From assembly GCA_964402115.1 (NCBI GenBank), contig CAYOBW010000019.1, forward strand, positions 1 to 47,189: a stretch of DNA of 47,189 nt, given 5' to 3'. Source of the DNA: CAYOBW01 sp964402115. Lineage in GTDB: Bacteria > Verrucomicrobiota > Kiritimatiellia > UBA8416 > CAYOBW01. The notes below the pieces were generated by a model. That model had not been told where the DNA came from. It made no database searches and saw nothing but the letters and a program-made list of their open reading frames with translations. The position numbers and the translations under genes were made by a program. This document shows positions 8,755 through 16,823 of this stretch, piece by piece. Each line of letters begins with the position of its first letter. Positions within the stretch are counted from its first letter, which is position 1.

Positions 8755-9172
8755 TCATTTCCCCGGAGCCGGCGGCACGACCTGCGCGGGCGCGGCGATG
8801 CCGTTGAGGGTCTTTGCGATGATCGTGACATCGGTCGTAGTCTGACGCAGGCGCTGCACGAGGCCGCCTTGATAGACCGTCACCAGGTCGGGCGCGGAGC
8901 TGGTCCACACAACGTTGAGATCGGTGAGGTCGAGCCAGCTGTCGCCGAGTTTGCCGAGTGCGCGCAGGCGCGTGGTTTCGAGCAGGCCGAGCTTCGCAGC
9001 GGTGCCGGGCGTGAAGGTCTTCTCCTCCAGCTTCAACTCGCCGACCTGTGCGAGGTCCTCCTTGGCTGCCCTTGTTCTCCGGAGGCGCGTCGGCCGCGGC
9101 CGCGACTCTCGCGCCGAACGCGAGGGCCAAAAGAATAGCGGTTCCCAATATGTGTCGCTTCAGCTTCTCCAT
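8755..9172 (-). pseudogene. Small secreted Ig-like (Big_2-type) protein, frameshifted
   Basis: Two frames are needed to read one protein. From ATG 9172, which has a strong AGGAGG Shine-Dalgarno at 9180-9185, one frame gives a clear signal peptide (MEKLKRHILGTAILLALAFG) and DAPPENKG. A second frame carries on with KEDLAQVGEL, then LDLTDLNVVWTSSAPDLVTV, LRQTTTDVTI and IAKTLNG, which look like a bacterial Ig-like domain. It ends at 8755. The shift lies around 9060-9085. Restored, the protein would have about 138 residues. It is the first gene of the operon, 18 bases before the barrel protein. A sequencing indel and a real inactivation cannot be told apart here. Confidence 0.6.
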
Positions 9173-9217
9173 TTCATGGCCTCCTGAATCTTTCCCATCA
9201 CCGGCAGAGGGCAGACA

Positions 9218-9334
9218 GTATGGGTGCCAGGCAAATTATCTGCACATTTGTCGGGGGAAGGGAAGTGTTCACTGCTTCCTTTGTGCAGAGGCCGGACAAG
9301 GTGCCTGGCTGCAGCAAGGAGTGAGCACCCATAC
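9218..9334. repeat. Nested inverted-repeat element, 117 bp
   Basis: The outer arms GTATGGGTGC (9218-9227) and GCACCCATAC (9325-9334) are a perfect 10-base inverted pair. Inside lie GCCAGGCA (9226-9233) with TGCCTGGC (9302-9309), TCTGCACA (9239-9246) with TGTGCAGA (9282-9289), and GGAAG (9261-9265) with CTTCC (9275-9279). It occupies most of the informative part of the 307-base gap between divergent genes. It could be a MITE-like element or a folded RNA. The remainder of the gap (9335-9479) shows nothing I can name. Confidence 0.6.
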
Positions 9335-9479
9335 GCCATCCGCGGCTCAAGCCCAGCGGCCAGGACGTCTTCTACCACACCGACAAGCGGTTGCGGACCC
9401 TGCTTTCCTGTTGCCGCCGCATCCGGATGTGCGTAACGTGAGGGTGTGTTGGCGGGCGCATGTGCTCGGGGAGGTGGGT

Positions 9480-12400
9480 ATGCGAGGGGTGCGGGTTCTC
9501 CTTTGCGGCGTGCTGGCTTGTGCCGCCGCCAGGGCCGACGATGTCAAAGTCTGGCCGCTCTTCTACCGGAACACCGACCCCGAAACGCGCACCGCCCGCA
9601 CGGAGTTGCTCTGGCCGCTCTACACGCGGGAAGCCACCCCCGCGTACACCGTCAACCAGCTCCTCAGCTTCCCGCACCGCTACCCGACGGCCTATCCCAG
9701 CCAGTTCTACTGCGTGTGGCCGTTCTGCGGCGTGCGCACGGGCAAGGGGCACGACATCTGGCTCTTTCCCTTCCTGTGGAGCGGCGCCGAGCCGACGGGC
9801 AACGACCACCACCTCGCCCTGTTTCCGGCGTTCTACTACGGGGAGCAGGGCGATACGACCACCCTCAACATCGGGCTGCTGCAGCACAATCGCTGGGACG
9901 CGAACGGTTCGGGCCACTACCTCTGGCCGCTGCTGTGGAAGTCATCCTACCAGTCAGCCGAGCGCGACGACAGCGGCGTCGGCGTGCTGCCGCTCTTCTG
10001 GCTCGACCGCGACCGGTACACCGGCAGCTCACAGCGGTCGCGCTCGAACAGCGGCGGGGTCCTGTTGCTCAGCTGGTGGCACCGCTCCGCCTCGACCAAC
10101 ACGGCCGGCGACACCCGCATCTCTACGTGGTCCTCCGACGGGCTCTTCCCGCTCTACCACCGGACGCGTTCGGTCGAGTCCTCCGAAGGACGCGTCCGTT
10201 TCCAGCGCAGCGCCGACTCGCTCTGGGTCATCCCCTACCGGGAGTCGCACAAAGCGCGCACCGACTCGGCCGGCACGTTCGCCTCCTCCCGTCACGCGCT
10301 CTACCCGCTCTACTGGTCCTGGCATGTGGCGACCCACGGCGAGACCGATGCCGGCAAGCTGCTCTTCCCCCTGTGGTGGCATGCCAGCCGGCGGAATGGC
10401 GAGCGCCTCGAGGAGTCCGCCGATTTCGTGGTGCCCATCGGCGCGCATCTGTACAAGCGCGGGGTGTACGAGACCCGGAACCTCCTCGGCCCGGTCTTCA
10501 ACCGCACCGAGAACGAACTGACGCACACGGTGCGTTACGACATCCTGTTCCCGTTCCTCTCCCGCACGCTGGGCGCAGGCGCCTCCGGCGGTCGCCTGTT
10601 TCCGCTCTTCGGCTGGCACACGGAGCAGGCGCGGCACGCCAATCTGTGGTATCTCTTCCCGTTTGGCTGGCGGTGCGAATCCCAGGAGGATTTCGAGTAC
10701 CGGCTGGGGCAGCCGCAATTCTGGGCGCTGCACGAGCTGGAGACCCGGCCGCTCCTGTCCGAAACCGACTGCCGCCGCGGTCCGCGCCGGACCGTTGCCC
10801 TGCTGCCCTTCTACTGGTCGCGCCGGCAGGCCGACGCGCAGAGCTCGGCCGTGCTCCCGTTCTACTGGCAAAACACGCACCGCTGGGGCGCCTGCCGCTC
10901 CCGCGACACCTTCCTGCCGCTGCTCCTCGGCGCACATGAAACCGCCTTCCGCGACGATGTCGAGACTTCCTCGCGCCAGAGCTACCTCCTCACCTTGATC
11001 GCTCACGGCAGCGGCGAGCAGTACCGGCAGTGGCGCGTCTTCCCCCTGTTCTCCTACGAGCGCTCCGGCGGAAGCCTCGACGTCGGTTCGTTCCTGTTGC
11101 TCTTCGCCTACGAGTCGTGGCGCGATCCCGAGCGCCCCGAGACCGCGTACAACACGGAACTCTCCATCCCGTTCTCCTTCCTGCCGCTCTACCGCAGCGC
11201 CTCGCACCGCGATGCGACCGGGTACCGGCGCGAGGGGAGCTGGCTGTTCCCGTTCTACAAACGGGGCTACGAGTCCCGGCCCGAGGGCGAGGTCTCCAAG
11301 CTGTCCGTGCTCTGGCCGATTTGGAACGGCGAGTGGCAGAACGACGAGGCCCGCGTGCGCGGCCTGGGGGGAGTCGTCAACTTCTACGAGCGCGACGCGA
11401 ACGGGTTCGTCGAGCAGCGGTGGCTCTATCGCGTTTTCACGCGGCAGACCCGCAGCTGGTACAGCCAGTGCGAAGTGATGCCGTTCTACGCCCGGAAGGC
11501 CCGCGAGGACGGACGGTCGTCCTGGGGCGTGCTGGGGGGCCTGGTCGGCGGCGGGTGCGACGGGGCGCGCGACTACCTGCGGCTGTTCTACGTGAAGATC
11601 CCCACGGGGGCGGCCCCGGCGGCGACCCCGGAGGCGCTCGCCGCGCGCCAGTCGCGCCACGCCGAACTGGCGCTGAGCTACCTGCGCCACGGCCGCCACG
11701 ACCGCGCCGCCATCGAGTTCGCGCTGGCGGGCGGGTGCCGCGACGGCGATGTCGCCTTCCAGCTGGCGGCCGCCGAGGCGTACCTCAAGGCCGAGCCGGA
11801 CGCGCTCGGGAAGGAGTTGCGCTCCAGCATTCCCGACGGGTTGGATGGCATCATCGGCAAGACGGGCGGCTCGCAGGTCGCGGAGGTGCGGCGCAATCTC
11901 CGCTCGCTCTCCGTGCAGCACTTCGAGAACGCCCTGCGGCTCGGGGCCGACAAGCCCGCGACACTCCGCAAACTCGCGGAGGCCCACACGGTGCTTGGGC
12001 AGCAGGCCGAGGCGCTGGCGGGGCTGACGGAGGCGGACCGGCTGAGTCCGGGCTTTACGAGCGGCATGCTCCGGTTCCACGTGGCCGTGGCCATCTGGCG
12101 GGCCGAGGCGGCGCGGCCGAAGGACCAGGCCGTGCGGCTGCGCGAGACCTTCGGCGCCGCGCAGGCTGTGCTGGCCGAACTGAAGGGGCGCTATCCGGGG
12201 TCCCCGTCGCTGGCCCTCGCCGAGGCCGATCTGCCGGCCGAGGCTGGTCAGGCGGCACGCAGCTGGGCGCCCCACATGTACATCTCCGACCAGGGTGCAT
12301 TTGGGGCCGAGAGCACACGCCGTCTGGCCCTTCTCGAAGCGGGCGCGCAGGGAACGGCCGGCGCGGAGGAGCAGGCGTGGCTGCAGGCGGCGACCAGCGG

Positions 12401-13226
12401 CGGTGTGCCCGCCTGCTGGAGCCAGGGATTCTGGGCGGCAGGCGAGAAGACGTCGCCCGAGGTGCGGTGTGCCTGCCTGGCCGCGGGGGTCCTGAACCGG
12501 CGGATGGAGAAGTGGCTTCGCGACCGGAACTACGCGGAGGCGGCCGCGCTCGAGGCGCCGTCGCTGCGCCTCCTGCCGCACAGCTGCCTGCGCTGTGCCA
12601 CCCCCTCGGGCGACGGGTCTGCTCATCTCTACCTCGACCCGCTCCCGCCCGCCCTGCACAATCTCTACGCCCTTTACGTGACGGCCTCCAATCGGCCGCT
12701 GGCGTACATCGCGCTGGCCGAGGGGCTCGCCGGACAGCTGTGCCTCCACCAGCGCCGGACGATCGAGCAGGTTCTCGAGCCCGTGCGCCTCGAACAGCAG
12801 TACATCAAAACGTGGCGGGTGGCGGGCCAGGTTGACGGCAAGCCCGTGGAACAGGTTTACGCCGGCGCGTTCTTCGAGCGCTACGTGGATCTCGACAAAC
12901 GGCTTGGGCAGCCGGACCGCTGCACGGTCACTGCCACCTGCGTCGTGACCGCACCGACCGAACGTCTGGCGCTCCTGCGGCTGGGATTCGATCACACCCT
13001 CACGGCCACCTGGAACGGCCAGGCTGTTTTCGGGCCCAAGTCCCGCAAGATCGCCGTGCGGGACGAATACCGCGTTCCCGTCACGCTCAAGGCCGGCGAG
13101 AACCGGCTGCGGCTGACGGTCGCCGACGACACGCTGGCGTACGGCTTCTTCGCCCGCCTGAGCGATGAAGCCGGCGCGCTCATGCGCGATGTCACGGTCG
13201 CCGCCGGGCCGGCCGGCGCGGAATGA
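9480..13226 (+). CDS. Giant secreted repeat protein with hydrophobic-Pro-aromatic repeats, helical repeats and C-terminal beta-sandwich
   Basis: The 1248-residue protein starts at ATG 9480, with GGAGG five bases upstream and a signal peptide (MRGVRVLLCGVLACAAARA). Residues 22-705 carry about 30 short repeats of the form hydrophobic-hydrophobic-Pro-hydrophobic-Tyr/Phe/Trp, such as WPLFYR (25-30), LFPFLW (95-100), LWPLLW (148-153), LFPLYHR (222-228), LLPFYW, LFPFYK and MPFYAR, spaced roughly 15-55 residues apart. This pattern suggests a regular beta structure, perhaps a barrel, propeller or solenoid. Residues about 715-900 look like TPR-type helices, and residues 1145-1240 form a sugar-binding-like beta sandwich (GENRLRLTV). 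I do not know a named family. An envelope location is likely; the function is unknown. It faces a LysR gene convergently. Confidence 0.75.
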   Translation: MRGVRVLLCGVLACAAARADDVKVWPLFYRNTDPETRTARTELLWPLYTREATPAYTVNQLLSFPHRYPTAYPSQFYCVWPFCGVRTGKGHDIWLFPFLWSGAEPTGNDHHLALFPAFYYGEQGDTTTLNIGLLQHNRWDANGSGHYLWPLLWKSSYQSAERDDSGVGVLPLFWLDRDRYTGSSQRSRSNSGGVLLLSWWHRSASTNTAGDTRISTWSSDGLFPLYHRTRSVESSEGRVRFQRSADSLWVIPYRESHKARTDSAGTFASSRHALYPLYWSWHVATHGETDAGKLLFPLWWHASRRNGERLEESADFVVPIGAHLYKRGVYETRNLLGPVFNRTENELTHTVRYDILFPFLSRTLGAGASGGRLFPLFGWHTEQARHANLWYLFPFGWRCESQEDFEYRLGQPQFWALHELETRPLLSETDCRRGPRRTVALLPFYWSRRQADAQSSAVLPFYWQNTHRWGACRSRDTFLPLLLGAHETAFRDDVETSSRQSYLLTLIAHGSGEQYRQWRVFPLFSYERSGGSLDVGSFLLLFAYESWRDPERPETAYNTELSIPFSFLPLYRSASHRDATGYRREGSWLFPFYKRGYESRPEGEVSKLSVLWPIWNGEWQNDEARVRGLGGVVNFYERDANGFVEQRWLYRVFTRQTRSWYSQCEVMPFYARKAREDGRSSWGVLGGLVGGGCDGARDYLRLFYVKIPTGAAPAATPEALAARQSRHAELALSYLRHGRHDRAAIEFALAGGCRDGDVAFQLAAAEAYLKAEPDALGKELRSSIPDGLDGIIGKTGGSQVAEVRRNLRSLSVQHFENALRLGADKPATLRKLAEAHTVLGQQAEALAGLTEADRLSPGFTSGMLRFHVAVAIWRAEAARPKDQAVRLRETFGAAQAVLAELKGRYPGSPSLALAEADLPAEAGQAARSWAPHMYISDQGAFGAESTRRLALLEAGAQGTAGAEEQAWLQAATSGGVPACWSQGFWAAGEKTSPEVRCACLAAGVLNRRMEKWLRDRNYAEAAALEAPSLRLLPHSCLRCATPSGDGSAHLYLDPLPPALHNLYALYVTASNRPLAYIALAEGLAGQLCLHQRRTIEQVLEPVRLEQQYIKTWRVAGQVDGKPVEQVYAGAFFERYVDLDKRLGQPDRCTVTATCVVTAPTERLALLRLGFDHTLTATWNGQAVFGPKSRKIAVRDEYRVPVTLKAGENRLRLTVADDTLAYGFFARLSDEAGALMRDVTVAAGPAGAE

Positions 13227-13243
13227 ATGGGAACAAGGAGGAT

Positions 13244-14149
13244 CTACGCCCCCGGCCCAGGGGCCGTGAAAGCCGACCCCAGGACGTGTCTCGCGCGATT
13301 TCTTGTGACCTCGATGAACGCCTCGATGACGGGGGTCGGTTTGCCGCGCCAGATGGCGCCGAAGAGCACGGGCGCGAACCCGGGCAACGGCACGGAACGC
13401 ACCTGGGCGTGGAGCTTGATGGTAGGAATGTCCAGGAACAGGCCGATCCCGTACCCTTCCGCCACGTAGGTCTCGATCAGCTTCAAGGAGCTGACCTCAA
13501 TGCCGGGGAACCAGTCAATCCCCTTCCGGCTTAGCCCCTCCTGGAAACTCCTGCCGAAGGCCCCGTACGACGGCAGCGTGATCAGCGCTTCGTCGATGCG
13601 ATCCATGGCCCAGAGGTCATCCGCGGTCTTGATCCGGCTCTTGCGCGGCACGATCAGCATGAGGGGGATGTCGATAATGGCCAGCGTGTTGAAGTCCGCG
13701 AGCCTGTTCTCGCCCAGCAGGGTGAAGGCCAGGTCGATCTCCTGGTCGCGGAGCCACTGCTCGACCTGCGGTTGATACCCCTCGCGCAATGTGATCTTGA
13801 GCTGCGGGAATCGCGCCTTCACGTCCTTCGCAATGAAAGGCAGGTGGTCCCTGAGGACGATCTCCGAGGCGCCAATCCGGATGTGGCGGATCTTCCCGCC
13901 CTGCAGCTTGAGCGCGACGGCTTCGATATTCCCGAAGAACGGCTCCGCGAAGGCGTAAAGTTCCTTCCCCGCTGCCGTGAGGGCAAACGGCCGCCGATGG
14001 AAAAGCGCCACTCCCAACCCCTTCTCCAGCTGAATGAGCTGGCTGCTGACCGCCGGCTGCTGGATGCCGTATGGCATGTTCCGGACGGCTTCGGTGATGC
14101 CGCCGAATCTGGCCACATAGTAGAACAGCTCGAGATGATGCACGTTCAT
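13244..14149 (-). CDS. LysR-family transcriptional regulator
   Basis: The 301-residue protein has the standard layout: an N-terminal winged helix-turn-helix (MNVHHLELFYYVARFGGITE, then QQPAVSSQLIQLEKGLGVAL and HRRPFALTAAG) in residues 1-60, and a periplasmic-binding-like effector domain from about 90 to 290. It is divergent from an outer-membrane barrel gene with a perfect LysR-type dyad in the 199-base gap, so it probably controls that gene and itself. The effector is unknown. The stop lies 17 bases beyond the end of the convergent repeat-protein gene. Confidence 0.93.
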   Translation of the reverse strand: MNVHHLELFYYVARFGGITEAVRNMPYGIQQPAVSSQLIQLEKGLGVALFHRRPFALTAAGKELYAFAEPFFGNIEAVALKLQGGKIRHIRIGASEIVLRDHLPFIAKDVKARFPQLKITLREGYQPQVEQWLRDQEIDLAFTLLGENRLADFNTLAIIDIPLMLIVPRKSRIKTADDLWAMDRIDEALITLPSYGAFGRSFQEGLSRKGIDWFPGIEVSSLKLIETYVAEGYGIGLFLDIPTIKLHAQVRSVPLPGFAPVLFGAIWRGKPTPVIEAFIEVTRNRARHVLGSAFTAPGPGA

Positions 14150-14200
14150 GGTGGTTGATCAGCATACCCGGGACCGGCGCGAAAGCGAGCGCCGAGTTTG

Positions 14201-14219
14201 CCATTGATCTGCTCAATGG
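14201..14219. promoter_or_regulatory. Candidate LysR operator (perfect 7-bp dyad)
   Basis: CCATTGA-N5-TCAATGG is a perfect inverted repeat whose inner part TTGA-N5-TCAA fits the T-N11-A consensus of LysR-type regulator sites. It lies between the divergent LysR gene (start 14149) and the outer-membrane barrel gene (start 14349), which is the classic place for such a site. Confidence 0.55.
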
Positions 14220-14348
14220 ATGGACCAAGAACTATCAATTCACGCTCCGTCGTTCGCCTCGGATAGCCTCTTCACCAACAAGCCGGAGGCGTTCGCGGCA
14301 GGAAACGCGAACCGGTCCGGGCAAACGCACGAAGGGGAGGGAAGGCTC

Positions 14349-15020
14349 ATGAGGACAGGAATGATGGTTGCAGCGGCGGCGTTCTGCGTGACGGCGGCGG
14401 GGCAGGCGGCGGAGTTCCAGCTGAAGGATGCCGATGGCGAGGGCGAACGGAATCACACCGTCTACATCGGGGTCGGCTACGGCCCGACGCAGTTGAAAAC
14501 GTCTGGCACACAACGTGAGGTCAGCGGTATTGATTTCACGTTCAACACCAAGGCGAACGACCTGGGCAGCGTGCTCTACCTGGGCGGGTGGATTACCGAT
14601 CACGTCGGACTCGAACTCGGCCCGCGCAATTACGGGAGCATCGAAGCGCCCTTCCAGTTCCAGGATCCGCACGACAACACATCGGGCACGGGCGAGTCGG
14701 AAGTTTCGATCTACGGCTTCAACCTCTCGCTCATGCTCGGTTTCGACATCGGCGAGGATGTCCAGGTTGTCGGCCGCGCCGGGGCCATGACGTGGAAGGA
14801 AAAGTACAAGAGCCGTTTCGACATTCCCGGCGAGCCCGCGATCAACGCCGACCTGGAAGCCAGCGGCACCGGGCCGGCGGTCGGTTTGGGCATCACCTAC
14901 CGGTTCACGCCGGGCTGGCAGCTGGAGGCGCGCTACGAGTTCGCCACGCTCGAAGACGACCAGGTCAGCCTCCTGACCGTGGGCCTCTCCTACGACCTCA
15001 TCGGGCTGTTGCGGGACTGA
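14349..15020 (+). CDS. Outer-membrane beta-barrel protein (OmpW/OMP_b-brl type)
   Basis: The 223-residue protein has a signal peptide (MRTGMMVAAAAFCVTAAGQA). It then shows alternating amphipathic strands typical of small eight-stranded barrels: HTVYIGVGYGPTQ, DLGSVLYLGGWI, VGLELGPRNYG, VSIYGFNLSLMLGF, QVVGRAGAMTWK, AVGLGITYRF, WQLEARYEFA, VSLLTVGLSYDL. The start at 14349 is chosen for the GGAGG at 14336-14340 and the signal peptide; the frame is open further upstream but lacks these. The final residues (LIGLLRD) lack the usual terminal aromatic residue. Divergent from the LysR gene, which probably regulates it. The ligand is unknown. Confidence 0.8.
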   Translation: MRTGMMVAAAAFCVTAAGQAAEFQLKDADGEGERNHTVYIGVGYGPTQLKTSGTQREVSGIDFTFNTKANDLGSVLYLGGWITDHVGLELGPRNYGSIEAPFQFQDPHDNTSGTGESEVSIYGFNLSLMLGFDIGEDVQVVGRAGAMTWKEKYKSRFDIPGEPAINADLEASGTGPAVGLGITYRFTPGWQLEARYEFATLEDDQVSLLTVGLSYDLIGLLRD

Positions 15021-15096
15021 GCGTGCCGGGGGGGCGCCGTGTGCGAGCGCGGCACACAGCAAACACAGTTTCGCCGCGTCAGCCCGGCGCCCCGGT

Positions 15097-15120
15097 ACCG
15101 CGGGCATTCCTGCCCGCGGT
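15097..15120. terminator. Perfect hairpin between convergent genes (terminator or REP)
   Basis: ACCGCGGGCA-TTCC-TGCCCGCGGT is a perfect 10-base stem with a four-base loop. It lies between the convergent barrel gene (ends 15020) and oxidoreductase gene (ends 15180). No T-run follows, so it may be a repeated extragenic palindrome instead of, or as well as, a bidirectional terminator. Confidence 0.6.
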
Positions 15121-15179
15121 CGCCGTAGAGCATGCCAAGCGCCAAGACGGCCGGCGCGGTCCTGGTTACCTCTCTCCGC

Positions 15180-16622
15180 TTACCCCAACTTCCAGCCCTC
15201 GCGGTAGGTGCGGCTGACGAAGGCGTTGGCTTCAGGGTCGTTGGTGACTGCCATCTTCTCACCGTCCCAGAGGAGGCGGCGGTTGGGGTAGCGCACGGCG
15301 AGGTTGCCCATGAGCACCATCTCGGAGAGCGGTCCGGAGTAGTCAAAGTTCGAGCAGGCCGCTGGTCCGCCCTTGCAGGCGCGGAGCCAGTTCTTCTCGT
15401 GGCCTTCCATGCCGCCGGGAACGCGCTCGATGGTCTCCTTGGGCTTCCGGTATTTCTGCATGAGTTTATCGGGCAGCAGGCGCGGGCTCTTGCCGTAGCA
15501 GCCGCACATGAGCACGCCCTTGTCGCCCATGAAGAGCAGGCCGCCGTCGGAGTCGCCCATCTGGCGGCCCTCTTCCAAGGCCTCCGGCCGGGGCGGCAGC
15601 ATGCCGCCATCCCACCACGTGAGCAGGACGGGGGGCATTCTCCCGCGCGCGGGGAACTTGTAGCGCACGATGGTCGAGCGCGGGAACATCTCGTTCTTCG
15701 GTGCGGTTTCCTTGAAGAACTCCTCCCAGTAGGTCGAGATGCAGCCCTCGACGCTCTCCGGGTATTTCAGCTTCAGCGCCCAGAAGGCGGGATCGAGGAT
15801 GTGGCAGCCGAGGTCGCCGAGGGAGCCGGTGCCGAAATCCCACCACGCCCGCCACTTGGCGGGGTGGTAGGTGGGGTGGTAGGGGCGGACGGGCGCCGGG
15901 CCCAGCCAGCGGTCCCAGTCCAGCCCCGGCGGCACGGGCGGGGTTTCCTTCGGCCGCTCCACCTCGATGCCCTGCGGCCACACGGGCCGGTTGGTCCAGG
16001 CGTGGATCTCGCGCACGTGGCCGATGGCGCCGTCCCCGATCCATTCGCACACCATGCGCGCGCCGTCGCCGGAATGCCCCTGGTTGCCCATCTGCGTCGC
16101 GACCTTCTGGCGGCGGGCTGCCTCGGTCAGGAGGCGCGCCTCGCCGACGGCATACGCCATCGGCTTCTGCACGTAGACGTGCTTGCCGGCCTGGATGGCG
16201 GCCAGCGCGATGATGGCGTGGGTGTGGTCCGGGGTGGCGACCACGACCGCGTCGATGTCCTTCTGCTGGTCGAGCATCTCGCGGAAATCGCGGTACACCT
16301 TCGCGTCCGGGTACTCCTGGAAGGTCTTGGCGGCATAGTCGTGGTCCACGTCGCACAGGGCGACGATGTTCTCGCCGGCGCACTGCTTGAGGTTGCTGCG
16401 GCCCATGCCGCCCACGCCCACGCCGGCGATGTTCAGCCGGGCGCTGGGGGGCGGCTGCCCGTCGAGCCCCAGCACGCGGCCGGGCACGATCGAGACGGTG
16501 GCCATGGCCGCGGCGGAGTACTTCAGGAATTCGCGTCGCGTGGCCGGCAGGGCGGTGGTGGCGGAGGTGGCGGGGACGGCGTTGTGGCCAGGGGTTGGGG
16601 TTGCCGACGGGCTGTTGTGCAT
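15180..16622 (-). CDS. Gfo/Idh/MocA-family oxidoreductase with Tat signal
   Basis: The 480-residue protein has an unusual 28-residue leader before a twin-arginine signal (RREFLKYSAAAMATVSIVPG, R29-R30). A Rossmann fold follows (LNIAGVGVGGMGRSNLKQC, VALCDVD, VVVATPDHTHA, GKHVYVQKPMA with the EKP-type Lys), then a C-terminal alpha/beta domain (WWDFGTGSLGDLGCHILDPA). Such exported NAD(P)-dependent oxidoreductases are expanded in PVC bacteria and act on sugars or inositol-like substrates. The frame is open far upstream of 16622, but ATG 16622 gives the expected N-terminus and the upstream part merely mirrors the gene on the other strand. Substrate unknown. Confidence 0.9.
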   Translation of the reverse strand: MHNSPSATPTPGHNAVPATSATTALPATRREFLKYSAAAMATVSIVPGRVLGLDGQPPPSARLNIAGVGVGGMGRSNLKQCAGENIVALCDVDHDYAAKTFQEYPDAKVYRDFREMLDQQKDIDAVVVATPDHTHAIIALAAIQAGKHVYVQKPMAYAVGEARLLTEAARRQKVATQMGNQGHSGDGARMVCEWIGDGAIGHVREIHAWTNRPVWPQGIEVERPKETPPVPPGLDWDRWLGPAPVRPYHPTYHPAKWRAWWDFGTGSLGDLGCHILDPAFWALKLKYPESVEGCISTYWEEFFKETAPKNEMFPRSTIVRYKFPARGRMPPVLLTWWDGGMLPPRPEALEEGRQMGDSDGGLLFMGDKGVLMCGCYGKSPRLLPDKLMQKYRKPKETIERVPGGMEGHEKNWLRACKGGPAACSNFDYSGPLSEMVLMGNLAVRYPNRRLLWDGEKMAVTNDPEANAFVSRTYREGWKLG

Positions 16623-16823
16623 GTGCGCTCCTGTTCCTGTTTGCGTGGCAGGCCCGCGCGTGCGCGCAGGGCGTTCGCCCGCCGCGGCTCCCGCCCACGT
16701 CAGGCGCCTACCATACCAGCATCTTCCGGGGCATAAAGCGCTTTTTCGTTGTTTTAGCGGGGGCCCGACAGGTAAGCTACCCGCCACGTTTTGACGACTC
16801 TTTCGACAGGGAGGCCTGATACA

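Noticed and set aside
9048..9479. Longer N-terminus for the giant repeat protein
   Set aside because: It would run through the frameshifted Ig-like gene and the palindromic element, and lacks a signal peptide; ATG 9480 has both GGAGG and a signal peptide.
10029..12995. A very long open frame on the minus strand opposite the giant repeat protein
   Set aside because: It is a GC-driven antisense shadow: Arg/Pro/Gly-rich, no signal or domain, and fully covered by a gene with clear repeats and a Shine-Dalgarno.
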